DNA of 64,000 nucleotides, taken from positions 22,772-86,771 of the forward strand of contig CALAMO010000025.1 of NCBI GenBank assembly GCA_937925855.1, in the 5' to 3' direction. This DNA is from an uncultured Thiotrichaceae bacterium (lineage in GTDB: Bacteria; Pseudomonadota; Gammaproteobacteria; Thiotrichales; Thiotrichaceae). The notes below the pieces were generated by a model. That model had not been told where the DNA came from. It did not search any database and worked only from the letters and a program-made list of their open reading frames with translations. Position 1 is the stretch's first letter. The number at the start of each line of letters is the position of its first letter. Made by a program: the position numbers and the translations under genes. This document shows, piece by piece, positions 41,386 through 50,816 of the stretch.

Positions 41386-44300
41386 ATGTCTAACGATCAG
41401 TTATCTAACAATAAGTCGATCCAATTTCTACTGCCGCCTGCCAGCTATAATCGTGCTGCGGGGGCTGGCCCTAGCGCTGCGCCTCTGCCGCGTGCGCTTG
41501 GCGGTGGGCCTGCGCGTTCTGCTGCTGCTGGGCACGATGTATTTCTGCATGAGCGTGCCTTAAGTGTTGAGTCTGTGTTTGATGTGTCCGGCGTTGGGCG
41601 CGCGGCTGGTGCGCGTGATACCCAAGAGGCGGTTGCACCGCAGCAGCTGGTGACGCTGGAAGCGGTCGATGGCACTACCCTGATTATGCGAGCGGATAAG
41701 CTGAGTGCAGAACTGGCCCGCCTCTACCCCGGCGCGGGCGTAGACCGGGACGGTCAGGTCAATATTCGAGTACTCACGGATCAGGAGGCGGTGGCTCGCG
41801 GTTTGGGGGACTGGATATGGTCGCGCCTGTCCGTGCTCAAGCTTAGCCCCGATGGCCTTGTCGAGACGGCGAAAGATAAAGCCTTGGAGCTGCTGAAGGA
41901 CAAACTGGGCGAGCAGGTCACCGATCTTGTCAGTGCGAATGCCTCTTATGTGGGTGCTAAAGCGCTGATGTGGGCGATTGAGTCCAAGTTGGTGGGTGAA
42001 CCGGGACTGTATCGCTGGCATGAAAAAGACCTACATGGCGCAGATAGAGTCGGGGTGGAAGACCCGGTGTTACAGCAGGCCGCCGCCAATAATGAGCGTA
42101 TCCTTATTTTTATTCACGGCACGGCGTCGAGCACCTGCGGCAGCTTTGGCGCGCTGCACCAGGGCACGATGGATGAGGGTGGCTGGGACAAATTGACCCG
42201 AGCGTTTGCTGGGCGGGTGTATGGCTTTGAGCATTACACCTTCTCCGATAGCCCGCTAGATAATGCCCTGCGGCTGGCGCGCACCTTACCTAAAGGTTCC
42301 AGAATCTCGCTCATCACGCATTCCTGCGGTGGTTTGGTGGGCGATTTGTTTTGTAGCGGTGACTATGATGATGATTTGATTTCACGCTATCAGCGTGCGC
42401 CAGTGCTGGAGGAAAGCGGGGAGTTTAAGGGCAAGGAACGCCCAGAGAATAAGACGCTGCGCGAAAAGATTGTGGCGGAAGAGAAAGCGCAGCTGCGCCA
42501 GCTACGCGCTATTTTAAAAGACAAGCAGTTTAATATTGAGCGCTACGTGCGCGTAGCGGCTCCGGCCAGTGGTACCTCCATTCTTTCGGAAAACCTCGAC
42601 TTGTTTTTGTCGGGGCTGCTGTCGTTGCTGAATGCAGCGGTGAACCTACTTCCTGCCGTTGGCACCATGGGCAGCCTGACGCTGTCTGCCTTGCGCCGCA
42701 TTGTGCTAGAGATTGCGGAAAAACGCATTGATCCGCGCCTGATTCCCGGTATTGAGGCGATGCTGCCTAATTCGCCGCTGACCACTTTTATCGCGCAGGC
42801 CCCGCGCGCTGATGATATTGATATGGCAGTGGTAGCGGGTGCTGTCGATGGTGACAGCGGTAATTTGTTTAAGCGTATTGCGGTCATGCTGACGGATTGG
42901 ATTATTTTCGATCAGTTCGACCATGATTTTGTAGTTGATACCCAGTCGATGCGCGCCGGTTTGGCGCGGCGTAACCCGACCCGTGAATTTTATGCACACG
43001 GCCATCAGGTCAGTCATCTCCACTATTTTGACCGGCATGATAGTCGGCGTGCGGTGTGCCAATGGATCACCGCCACTGAGCCGCAGCAGCTGCCGATGTT
43101 TAATCCGATCCCCACCGACTTTGCGGTCAAACTGGATCAGTTTGGTGCGGCGGCTACTGACACCGATACGGCCAATACACCCACACGCCGCGACGGCGCG
43201 CATCGGGTCGGGGCAGAAAGCCAGGATGCACCGCTGGTGGTGTATCTGCCGGGCGTGATGGGCAGTCACCTGGAGGTGATTAAAAGCGGGCGCAGTCCGG
43301 GTGAAGGTGACCGGGTGTGGTTTGATCCGTTTCATCTGACGATGGGAGGCATTGCGCAGCTCAGCATCGATAAAGACAATGTTCAGCCCGAGGGCATTTT
43401 CCGGCGCTACTACGGTGAGCTGGAAACCTATCTCCAGCGCGATCATGCGGTGGTGACGTTCGCTTATGACTGGCGTTTACCCCTACAGGAAACGGCGGAT
43501 AAGCTGGCACACGTTATCACTGCGCAGCTGGCGGCGATTAAAGACCAGCCGCAGCGTCAGCTCAGTATTTTGGCCCACAGTATGGGGGGTCTGGTGGTGC
43601 GCACGATGATTGCGCGGCATCCTCAGCTGTGGGATCAGGTGGTGCAGCGTGCCAACGGGCATTTTGTGATGCTGGGCACGCCGAATCACGGCTCGCATCA
43701 GACCGTAGAGAACCTGCTGGGTAAGGGTAAGGCGATTCGGCAGTTAGCCATGCTCGATTTTCAACACAGCCTACAGGAAGTGATTGATATTGTCGCAGCT
43801 TTTCCTGGGATGCTGCAATTGCTGCCGCCTTCGCTGGAAAGCTTTCAGGATACCGGCATGGATGATCTGCCTGCGGATGGCACGCAGCAAGCGCTGGATT
43901 ATCACTATTTGAATCACAAGGGCTGGGGCACGCTGCGCGCACGTAATCGTGATCGCTGGTTTAGCGATGAGCTGGGGCCAAAGCCAGACATTAAGGCGAT
44001 GCAGCAGGCGCGTGATCTGTGGGCCGAGCTGCTCAAACAGGATGTCACTTTCCCACATGCGGAGCGAGTGGCCTATGTCTTTGGATTGGACGGCCATACG
44101 CCTTGCGGGGTCGTGCATGATACACAGGCGGCCTGCCTGCACCTGATGGGTACCGCGCAGGGCGATGGCTCCGTGAGCTGGAAGTCCGGGCATTTAGCCA
44201 GTCTGCCGTCGGAGCGCTATTGGTATATGCCGGTGCCGCATGCCAGCCTAACGAATACCGAGGACTATTTCCCGGCGCTGGTCGAGCTATTGCATCAGGG

Positions 44301-47300
44301 TCATACCGAACAGCTCGGGCGGAAAGCACCGCGCACCCGCAGCGCCAGCGGGCGCAGCTATCGCTATGATGCGGGGCCAACGTTGCAGCCGGGGGCGGAG
44401 GATCTGGTGTTGTCTTTCTTCGGCGGGCGACCCATGCGTGCCAGCGCGATAGATGATACCCGGCTGCTGGACGTTAAGGTGCGGGCTATGGATCTGCGTT
44501 TCGTCCAGCACCCGTTGATGTGCGGGCATTATCATGATGATGCCATTGCCGGTGCGGAGAAGCTGATTGATACTTATTTGGTGGACGGCGCGCTGACCCA
44601 GCGGGAGCGGCTGGGTATTTATGCCGGAGAGCGCGGCACCAATACCCTGGTATTGAACCCGCGTACGGCGGAAGAGCGTGCCCGTGGCAGTGGCCGTGGC
44701 GCTATTATCGTCGGTCTGGGCCGCTGGGAAAAAGTGACGGTGCAGGCGCTGACCAATGCAGTACGCGATGCGGCCTTGCAGTACCTGTTACAGACGAGTA
44801 CAGCGACGAGCACGGATGCGGCAGGCGCGGCGGAAGAGGCGCTTACCTTGAACAGCCTGTTGATTGGGCATAATTCAACAACGCATATTACGGTGGAGGC
44901 ATCCATCGATGCGATTGTGCTGGCGGTGTGCGAGGCCAATCAGCAGTACCAGCATAACCGCTCCGAGCAACAGCCCGTGCGGGCGATTCGTAAGCTGGAA
45001 TTTATTGAATATTATATGGACACCGCGATTAGTGCGGCCTACGCGGTGCGTGAGCTGCCGCTGCGCTTGGACAAGGATTTTGCGCGGCTGAATGCGCGCG
45101 TCATACCGGCAACCGAGCTGCATTATAATCAGAACGACGGTGCGCGTGAGCGCCTGAGTAACCATGGGCAGAGCAATGGCTACTGGTCGCGCCTAATGGT
45201 ATTAGATGCGGAAGAACGGAACACAACGTGCCCGCCGGAATGCTACGACCAATGGCTACAGCCCAAGCTACCTAAGCAGGTGCAGGCTGCGCTGGAACAG
45301 CAGCTGGGCGTTGCACCTAAGTCGGAGGTGGCGACGGCGGACAGCAGCAGCGTAGCCGAGCGCCTGAAATACGTGTATTTATCGGAGCGCGCGCGAGCAG
45401 AAACCCAGGTACAGCAGCGCCAGCCGGGGCTGATCGAGGCGCTGATTAAAGAATCTATTCGTGATAGCCGTTACGATGAAGCCATTTGTCGCACCCTGTT
45501 TCAGCTCATGGTGCCGCTGGACTTCAAACCGGCGGCTCGCCAAACTCAGCAACTGCTGATGGTGTTGGATGGCTATACGGCTAATTTGCCGTGGGAGATG
45601 CTACAGGCGGATGATGAGCCGCTGGCGCTTAAGATTGCGATGGTGCGGCAGTTGGTCTCTAGCCGCTACCGTAAATCAGTCACTAGCAGCCTGCACAAAA
45701 CGGCCTGTGTGATTGGTAATCCTTCGACCGCTGCGTTTCATCAGCACTTTGACCTGGGCTTGGATTTGCGGCCCGGTGATCCGCTCAGCCTGCCATCGTT
45801 AAGCGGTGCGACTGATGAGGCGCAGCAGGTCAGTAAAACGCTGCGTGATAGCGGTTATGAGGTGGAAGCTTTATTTCCACAGCAGGTGGAGGATGAGCCG
45901 AAGCACGCCGCGATCCAGGTTTTCAATGCGCTGTTCAAAAGGCCGTACCGTATTCTGATGATTGCGGCGCACGGCGAGGTGGGTGTGGTATCACGGCGCG
46001 ATGGCAAACGCCGTACCGGTGTGGTGCTTTCCGATGGCGTGATGCTGACGGCGGCGGAAGTCGGCCAGATGGAGGTGGTGCCTGATCTGGTCTTTCTTAA
46101 CTGCTGTCATCTGGCCGCGCTGGATAATACTGCGCAGTACGCCGGGGGCGACAGCTATAACCGGCTGGCCTATAGTCTGGCGCGGGAGCTGATTGAGATG
46201 GGGGTGCGCTGTGTGATTGCTGCGGGTTGGGCGGTAGACGACAGCGCAGCGACTACATTTTCCACCCATTTCTTTGAGTGTTTTACCCGTGGGCAAGCCT
46301 TCGGTAAGGCGGTGTGGGAGGCGCGTAAAAAAACCTATGAGATGCACCACAATCTTAATACCTGGGGGGCGTATCAGGCTTATGGTGATCCTAACTATGT
46401 GCTGAATACGGAGCGCACCGAGGGAGTTAATAATGCGAGTTGGTCGCCGGTTGCGCCACAGGAACTCAGCAGTGAGCTTAGAAAATTCCAGGTGGATATC
46501 AAGCGCTCGGCCCTGAGCGCGGGTTATGGTTTTGAACAGCTTAATGCCGATGTCGATAACTTATTGCAGCGGGTGCCGCCGGAATGGGTGCGTCGCCCCA
46601 GCGTGCAATATCAGCTGGCGGAATTATATGGCGCAATGCTGCCCGCAGGCTTCCGGCAGGCAGAGGCAGCCTGTTTGCAGGCGATTTTGCATGAGGATAA
46701 GGAGCGCCATGTGCCGATTCGGGCGCTGGAACTGCTGGGTAATCTGGAAGCGCGACAGGCGGAAAAGCTCTCTGAACAGGCCGTAGCACATTATATCGCC
46801 AGCCAGCAGGCTGAGCTTGCCCCCAGCCGCCGCACTGCTTTGCTGACGGAGCGTGAGCACCTATTAACGACAGCGGAGCAGCTGGCGACGACGGCGATTA
46901 AGCGCCTACAGGGCCTACTTAAAATCACGCATGAAATGCATACGCAAATTAGCAATGAGAGCGGTATCCAGTGTGGAGTCAATGCAGAGCGCTTTGCGCT
47001 GTTAGCGAGCGCTTATAAGCGGCAGGCCATCGTGCTGATTAGAAAAGACGGTCACCACTGGACAGCTATTGCGGAGGTGCTGCAACGCTGTCGGGACAGC
47101 TATGCGTGGGGCGAAAATGTCACGCACGCCGCAGATTTCAATCCCTACCTGACGATTAACCGGCTCCAGCTGGACGGTATACTTGGACAAACTTCAGCGC
47201 AGCGGGTTGAGCTGGCTAAAAAGGCGCAGGCGGTGGCACGCCAGCAGTTTCTAAGCGAGCTGCGCTTCTTCGATGGGGTGATGGCGGCGGATGCGGTTGT

Positions 47301-47604
47301 GGCGATTTACCTGTTGGATGACGTTGCTTTTGAAGCACTATTGTCTGGGGTATCGTCTGGGGCGGCCAGTCAAACATCGGAGCAGGCTTATCTGGTTGCT
47401 ACGTTTACAGATTCGGTGTCCAGCTTGCAATACTCTGCGAGTGAATTTAGCTCGGTGACTAAACAGCTGGAGTGTTTAGCGGTGTTCCTGCAAAAGCGGG
47501 CGGAGCATGCCCGCAGCCAGTCCGTGGCAGCGGCAGTAGTGGAGCGGCTGGAGCAGAAAGCTAAGGTGCTGTCTGAGGTGGCTGCGGCATTGCAGAAGCT
47601 GTAG
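41386..47604 (+). CDS. Giant protein with two lipase-like modules and a C-terminal CHAT protease domain
   Basis: A 2072-residue soluble protein. After a variable N-terminus (1-85), a first alpha/beta hydrolase module (about 238-600) shows IFIHGTASST and the elbow THSCGG (Ser313). A second, LCAT/PGAP1-like module (about 613-1000) shows VVYLPGVMGSHLEV, AHSMGG (Ser732) and LGTPNHGS. Residues 1000-1440 are unassigned. A CHAT caspase-like domain (about 1490-1690) carries His1529 in AAHGEV and Cys1573 in FLNCCHLA. The last 380 residues are helical and TPR-like. No signal peptide or membrane helix is seen. The make-up suggests a proteolysis- or cleavage-controlled lipase, possibly defensive. Confidence 0.85.
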   Translation: MSNDQLSNNKSIQFLLPPASYNRAAGAGPSAAPLPRALGGGPARSAAAGHDVFLHERALSVESVFDVSGVGRAAGARDTQEAVAPQQLVTLEAVDGTTLIMRADKLSAELARLYPGAGVDRDGQVNIRVLTDQEAVARGLGDWIWSRLSVLKLSPDGLVETAKDKALELLKDKLGEQVTDLVSANASYVGAKALMWAIESKLVGEPGLYRWHEKDLHGADRVGVEDPVLQQAAANNERILIFIHGTASSTCGSFGALHQGTMDEGGWDKLTRAFAGRVYGFEHYTFSDSPLDNALRLARTLPKGSRISLITHSCGGLVGDLFCSGDYDDDLISRYQRAPVLEESGEFKGKERPENKTLREKIVAEEKAQLRQLRAILKDKQFNIERYVRVAAPASGTSILSENLDLFLSGLLSLLNAAVNLLPAVGTMGSLTLSALRRIVLEIAEKRIDPRLIPGIEAMLPNSPLTTFIAQAPRADDIDMAVVAGAVDGDSGNLFKRIAVMLTDWIIFDQFDHDFVVDTQSMRAGLARRNPTREFYAHGHQVSHLHYFDRHDSRRAVCQWITATEPQQLPMFNPIPTDFAVKLDQFGAAATDTDTANTPTRRDGAHRVGAESQDAPLVVYLPGVMGSHLEVIKSGRSPGEGDRVWFDPFHLTMGGIAQLSIDKDNVQPEGIFRRYYGELETYLQRDHAVVTFAYDWRLPLQETADKLAHVITAQLAAIKDQPQRQLSILAHSMGGLVVRTMIARHPQLWDQVVQRANGHFVMLGTPNHGSHQTVENLLGKGKAIRQLAMLDFQHSLQEVIDIVAAFPGMLQLLPPSLESFQDTGMDDLPADGTQQALDYHYLNHKGWGTLRARNRDRWFSDELGPKPDIKAMQQARDLWAELLKQDVTFPHAERVAYVFGLDGHTPCGVVHDTQAACLHLMGTAQGDGSVSWKSGHLASLPSERYWYMPVPHASLTNTEDYFPALVELLHQGHTEQLGRKAPRTRSASGRSYRYDAGPTLQPGAEDLVLSFFGGRPMRASAIDDTRLLDVKVRAMDLRFVQHPLMCGHYHDDAIAGAEKLIDTYLVDGALTQRERLGIYAGERGTNTLVLNPRTAEERARGSGRGAIIVGLGRWEKVTVQALTNAVRDAALQYLLQTSTATSTDAAGAAEEALTLNSLLIGHNSTTHITVEASIDAIVLAVCEANQQYQHNRSEQQPVRAIRKLEFIEYYMDTAISAAYAVRELPLRLDKDFARLNARVIPATELHYNQNDGARERLSNHGQSNGYWSRLMVLDAEERNTTCPPECYDQWLQPKLPKQVQAALEQQLGVAPKSEVATADSSSVAERLKYVYLSERARAETQVQQRQPGLIEALIKESIRDSRYDEAICRTLFQLMVPLDFKPAARQTQQLLMVLDGYTANLPWEMLQADDEPLALKIAMVRQLVSSRYRKSVTSSLHKTACVIGNPSTAAFHQHFDLGLDLRPGDPLSLPSLSGATDEAQQVSKTLRDSGYEVEALFPQQVEDEPKHAAIQVFNALFKRPYRILMIAAHGEVGVVSRRDGKRRTGVVLSDGVMLTAAEVGQMEVVPDLVFLNCCHLAALDNTAQYAGGDSYNRLAYSLARELIEMGVRCVIAAGWAVDDSAATTFSTHFFECFTRGQAFGKAVWEARKKTYEMHHNLNTWGAYQAYGDPNYVLNTERTEGVNNASWSPVAPQELSSELRKFQVDIKRSALSAGYGFEQLNADVDNLLQRVPPEWVRRPSVQYQLAELYGAMLPAGFRQAEAACLQAILHEDKERHVPIRALELLGNLEARQAEKLSEQAVAHYIASQQAELAPSRRTALLTEREHLLTTAEQLATTAIKRLQGLLKITHEMHTQISNESGIQCGVNAERFALLASAYKRQAIVLIRKDGHHWTAIAEVLQRCRDSYAWGENVTHAADFNPYLTINRLQLDGILGQTSAQRVELAKKAQAVARQQFLSELRFFDGVMAADAVVAIYLLDDVAFEALLSGVSSGAASQTSEQAYLVATFTDSVSSLQYSASEFSSVTKQLECLAVFLQKRAEHARSQSVAAAVVERLEQKAKVLSEVAAALQKL

Positions 47605-47619
47605 GTTTGTGTTCCTGGC

Positions 47620-48408
47620 TTATATGGCTGGCTTATAGCAGATCATGTGCTGGTAACGCGCAATGGAGCGCCATGGCTCTTGTTGGGAGTAGCGGCGTTC
47701 CAGGGTTAGCACATCATCAAGTGCCATCCGCTTGCGCACTTCAGGGTGGGCATAATCATAGAAACAGCGCACGCCCGACCAGCTGTGGATTTCCAAATTC
47801 AACGCCTCTAGCCATGCCTTAACCTCAAGCGGAATCAGCGGTGAAATAGGGGCCAGTCCGCTGTTACCGTTGCTGGCGATTCGTCCGGCTAATACGGGTT
47901 TTAGGTCGCCGCCTACTAAATGGCGTAAAACTTTGGAATGCTGATTGAAAAACATCAAAGAAAGCCAGCCGCCGGGTTTCAGTGTCTTTAATAACTGTGT
48001 TAAGGTTTCATGCGGTTTGGCGAGCCATTCGAGTACGGCATGACAGACGATAACGTCAAAGTGAGCCGGTGGCGTTGTGGCGCATAGCGACTGAATAGTG
48101 CTTTGATCCAAGGTGATATTGGCGGAGTGTGTGTCTAAAGTATCGTGTATATAGCGTTGGGCCGCGCGCATCATTTCCCCAGACGGTTCGGCGAGCACGA
48201 CTTGGTGTCCCTGTTGCGCCAGCCAGCATGACATTTGTCCCATCCCCGCGCCTGCATCCAGTACGGATAAGGGCTGGCTGAGAAAGGAGTGCTGCTGCAA
48301 GTCATCCTGAATAATGTGCAGGCGTATTGCGCCGCGCGGGTCGTTATTGCTGTAAATCTTGCGCTGAAAGCGCTGTGATAAATCGTCAAAGATCTGGTCT
48401 TTTTTCAT
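47620..48408 (-). CDS. cmoM: tRNA 5-carboxymethoxyuridine methyltransferase CmoM
   Basis: A 262-residue class I methyltransferase that methylates cmo5U34 in tRNA. The order of features matches E. coli CmoM: IFDDLSQRFQRKIYSNNDPRG, SAM motif VLDAGAGMGQMSCWLA, VVLAEPSGEMMRAAQ, FDVIVCHAVLEWLAKP, GGWLSLMFFNQHSKV, and WSGVRCFYDY followed by LERRYSQQEP. It is convergent with the CHAT gene (15-bp gap) and divergent from the S-P repeat membrane protein gene. Confidence 0.9.
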   Translation of the reverse strand: MKKDQIFDDLSQRFQRKIYSNNDPRGAIRLHIIQDDLQQHSFLSQPLSVLDAGAGMGQMSCWLAQQGHQVVLAEPSGEMMRAAQRYIHDTLDTHSANITLDQSTIQSLCATTPPAHFDVIVCHAVLEWLAKPHETLTQLLKTLKPGGWLSLMFFNQHSKVLRHLVGGDLKPVLAGRIASNGNSGLAPISPLIPLEVKAWLEALNLEIHSWSGVRCFYDYAHPEVRKRMALDDVLTLERRYSQQEPWRSIARYQHMICYKPAI

Positions 48409-48512
48409 CTAGAATTTCCCAGGAGCGCGCCTGTGGGGCATAAATCCCGCAAGTCTAGAAGGCTTCGGCTTGTAGGGTAAACCGTGTGTTGTGCTAGGCC
48501 CTGGGAAAGACT

Positions 48513-50390
48513 ATGAACTATATAGTGTCTATGAAGAATATAATGCAACAGGGTGCGGCGGAGACAAAAACAATTAATGGCCGTTATCAGCTGACTCAGT
48601 GTATCTTTGCTAATCATTCTGGCTCCCTGTATTTAGCGGTCGATAATCAAACGTCTAACGCCGATGCTGAGGTCTTCATTCATCTTTTACCCCAGCGCGC
48701 GGTTGGCTACGAAGCGCTGGCAGACTTGTTTTCATCCTTACAGCAGTTGCCCCCGCTGCCTAACAGTATTCAGCACTGTAAGCGGCTGAGCGTGTTGGAC
48801 TGTGGCTGGCTTGGCATGGCGGCGTATTTTGTACTGACTGTACCTGATATTCGTCCAGAGAACAGCCGATTAACACCCTTAGGCCCGGACTCACCTGCGG
48901 AGGCACAGGCACAGGCCGTGGCAGCCAGCAATGAATTACAGCGCCAGGGCGTGATTAGCCAGGGTTTGACGTGGTCTGCCTTTGTGTTAGGCGCTGATGC
49001 GATGTACTTATTACCGACTGCGCTGTCTGCGCCCCTGCAACAGGTGCAGCAGGCCGGTGATCGGTTGACGCAGCGGGCTGAGCATCCGGTGCGTGCGGCG
49101 CGCTGGCTAGCGGTGTTGGGTTGGGGGGCGCTGAGTGGTCTGGTCGCTGCTGGGGGTGGTTATGCTTATTACCTGTCGCAGCAGGCGGGCAGCGCTGCGC
49201 CTGTGGATTCTGCCGTGCAGCCGGAGCAGGCTAAGCTGGTGCCGAATACCCCGGCCCGCCTGATGCCGGAGCCAACGGCAACCAGCGCAGAATTAACGTT
49301 AGCTGCCAGTGATATCGCGTTGCCAGCTGATGCACAAACCGGTATCACCTCAGCCGCGCGCGCCCAGCCGGTGGATAAGCGCTTCGCTGACGTGCAGGCC
49401 ACCCCGGAAAGTACAGCGGCGCTGACCGTTGCAGCGCTACCCCACGATCCTGCTGTAAGCCCAAGCCCAAGCCCAAGCCCAAGCCCAAGCCCACCAAGCC
49501 CAAGCCCAAGCCCAAGCGCAGAAGCTACGGCTGTAGAGCCCAAGCGCGCTGCGCCGCCAGACAGCCAGGCGCCGAGTCCAAGCTCAAAGACGCCACCCGC
49601 CTCTGCGCAGGCCACCACACCGAAAATCCCAGTGCAGGGCGCGACGCCAGCAACCTCATCACCGAAAGTGCAGGTGCGCGAACCTTCGCCGTCCCCCGCA
49701 GCCGTTGTGGCCTCGCCCGCGCCCGAAGCGCTGCTCACAGCTGGACCAGATGCATCGGCAGTACTCACGGTGAATGCGGTAACAGCCGCCTCAACTGACA
49801 TTGCTGCGGCGACGGATGGGGTCGAAGCAACAGAGACCGCCACAGCGGAAACCGCCGCGATAGAACCCCCTCTAAAAGGGGTTGCGGCTGCCATCGCAGA
49901 AACCAGCGTAGAAGCAAGTGTTGCAGATGAGGCCATCGTAGAAGAGATCGTGGCGGGGCAGGAAGACGACGGTTCTCAAGCCGATGACGCTTTAAAGGCG
50001 AGTACTGCGCCAGCAGTCGATAAAAAAACAGACAGCAGTAAGAAAGCTGAGCCAACCGCCGCTGGCTTTACCAAAGCAGAGCTGGTGCAGAAAGCCTATT
50101 CGGCCATTGATGCCGATCAATTGGGCGAAGCGGCGGGCGAAGGCGCGGTTTATTATATCCGCTTATTAAAGCGTATCGATCGCGCTAACCCGCAGGTTAA
50201 GCGGCTGGCGCGCCAGGTGGCATCGGCTTATCATGTGAAAACGCGCGCTGCGCTCAAGAACAAGCAGCAGCAGCCCGCTCAACGCTTGTTGTGGGTTGCG
50301 GGACGCCTGATTAAAGAGTTCAATCTGGCGCAGATGAATAAGGCGCATGCGGTATTGAGCCATCGGCTTGAGGATGAGTTTGCCAAGTAA
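48513..50390 (+). CDS. Membrane protein with degenerate kinase-like N-terminus and S-P repeat linker
   Basis: A 625-residue protein. The first 110 residues (INGRYQLTQCIFANHSGSLYLAVDN) recall the N-lobe start of a bacterial Ser/Thr kinase, but the VAIK lysine, catalytic loop and DFG are absent, so it is at most a pseudokinase remnant. One helix (about 198-221) would cross the inner membrane. Residues 222-510 are low complexity, rich in Ala, Pro, Ser, Thr and Glu, with an (SP)n run encoded by a hexanucleotide repeat. A helical C-terminal domain (about 525-625) follows. No close family is recognised. The start could also be Met7 or Met11. Confidence 0.7.
   Translation: MNYIVSMKNIMQQGAAETKTINGRYQLTQCIFANHSGSLYLAVDNQTSNADAEVFIHLLPQRAVGYEALADLFSSLQQLPPLPNSIQHCKRLSVLDCGWLGMAAYFVLTVPDIRPENSRLTPLGPDSPAEAQAQAVAASNELQRQGVISQGLTWSAFVLGADAMYLLPTALSAPLQQVQQAGDRLTQRAEHPVRAARWLAVLGWGALSGLVAAGGGYAYYLSQQAGSAAPVDSAVQPEQAKLVPNTPARLMPEPTATSAELTLAASDIALPADAQTGITSAARAQPVDKRFADVQATPESTAALTVAALPHDPAVSPSPSPSPSPSPPSPSPSPSAEATAVEPKRAAPPDSQAPSPSSKTPPASAQATTPKIPVQGATPATSSPKVQVREPSPSPAAVVASPAPEALLTAGPDASAVLTVNAVTAASTDIAAATDGVEATETATAETAAIEPPLKGVAAAIAETSVEASVADEAIVEEIVAGQEDDGSQADDALKASTAPAVDKKTDSSKKAEPTAAGFTKAELVQKAYSAIDADQLGEAAGEGAVYYIRLLKRIDRANPQVKRLARQVASAYHVKTRAALKNKQQQPAQRLLWVAGRLIKEFNLAQMNKAHAVLSHRLEDEFAK
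49457..49519 (+). repeat. Hexanucleotide tandem repeat (AAGCCC)n
   Basis: Six perfect AAGCCC units (49457-49492), a 3-base interruption, three more perfect units and one degenerate unit. They encode Ser-Pro dipeptides in the extracytoplasmic linker. Because the unit is six bases, slippage changes length without breaking the frame. Confidence 0.9.
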
Positions 50391-50498
50391 TCGTTGTGGG
50401 GGCTTTAGTGGCAGAACGAGTGGCTCATAGGCCGTGACGCCGTGATCGAAACGACGTTCAAATTTGCATTAAATATTATTCATTAGGTGTATAATAAG

Positions 50499-50512
50499 TT
50501 TAATGTATTAAA
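50499..50512. promoter_or_regulatory. Candidate HipB operator
   Basis: TTTAAT-GT-ATTAAA is an inverted repeat 13 bases before the hipB start, just downstream of a TATAAT-like -10 (50490-50495). Toxin-antitoxin antitoxins normally bind such a site to control their own operon. Assignment is by position and symmetry only. Confidence 0.5.
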
Positions 50513-50525
50513 TAAGAGTCATCTT
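50504..50525 (+). repeat. Left copy of a 22-bp direct repeat bounding the hipBA-nuclease operon
   Basis: The 22 bp starting TGTATTAAATAA and ending just before the hipB ATG match the sequence at 53282-53303 at 20 of 22 positions, same orientation. It overlaps the candidate operator. It may be a regulatory site used twice or the footprint of insertion of the module. Confidence 0.65.
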
Positions 50526-50816
50526 ATGCAGCAGCTAGGTCAAACCATCCGCACCCACCGCAAGTCCCGTCAAATGACCCAGGCCGAACTCAGCGGTCTC
50601 CTCGGTATGAGTCGCGCCACCCTATCAGCCCTCGAAAATGGCACTGTCCGCGAAGTCGGCATCCGCAAAGTTATGGCCATTTGTTCCGTTCTCGGCCTTG
50701 AGTTAGTCGCTCAGCCCCTGCGCCAACAGCGCCCAACCCTACACACACTGGTTGACGAAGCCGAACAGCGCAAAAGAACAGAGCAGGTTAATAATTCCGC
50801 AGGGGAGCAGCCATGA
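50526..50816 (+). CDS. hipB: HipB-like XRE-family antitoxin/regulator
   Basis: A 96-residue DNA-binding protein. Residues 1-68 form an XRE helix-turn-helix: LGQTIRTHRKSRQMTQAELS, then LLGMSRATLSALENGTVREV. It is the expected partner and repressor of the HipA kinase. The start at 50526 begins at the normal domain edge; the frame's earlier ATG (50487) lies in the promoter region. Its stop overlaps the hipA start by ATGA. The basic C-terminal tail (RQQRPTLHTLVDEAEQRKR) may contact HipA. Confidence 0.88.
   Translation: MQQLGQTIRTHRKSRQMTQAELSGLLGMSRATLSALENGTVREVGIRKVMAICSVLGLELVAQPLRQQRPTLHTLVDEAEQRKRTEQVNNSAGEQP

Noticed and set aside
49457..49519. Possible CRISPR-like short repeats
   Set aside because: The units are contiguous six-base repeats without spacers, coding for Ser-Pro; this is a microsatellite, and no CRISPR array was seen anywhere in the window.
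49169..49936. 255-codon minus-strand frame with Gly-Leu repeats
   Set aside because: It is the antisense of the Ser-Pro repeat region; the (AAGCCC)n repeat keeps the opposite frame open.
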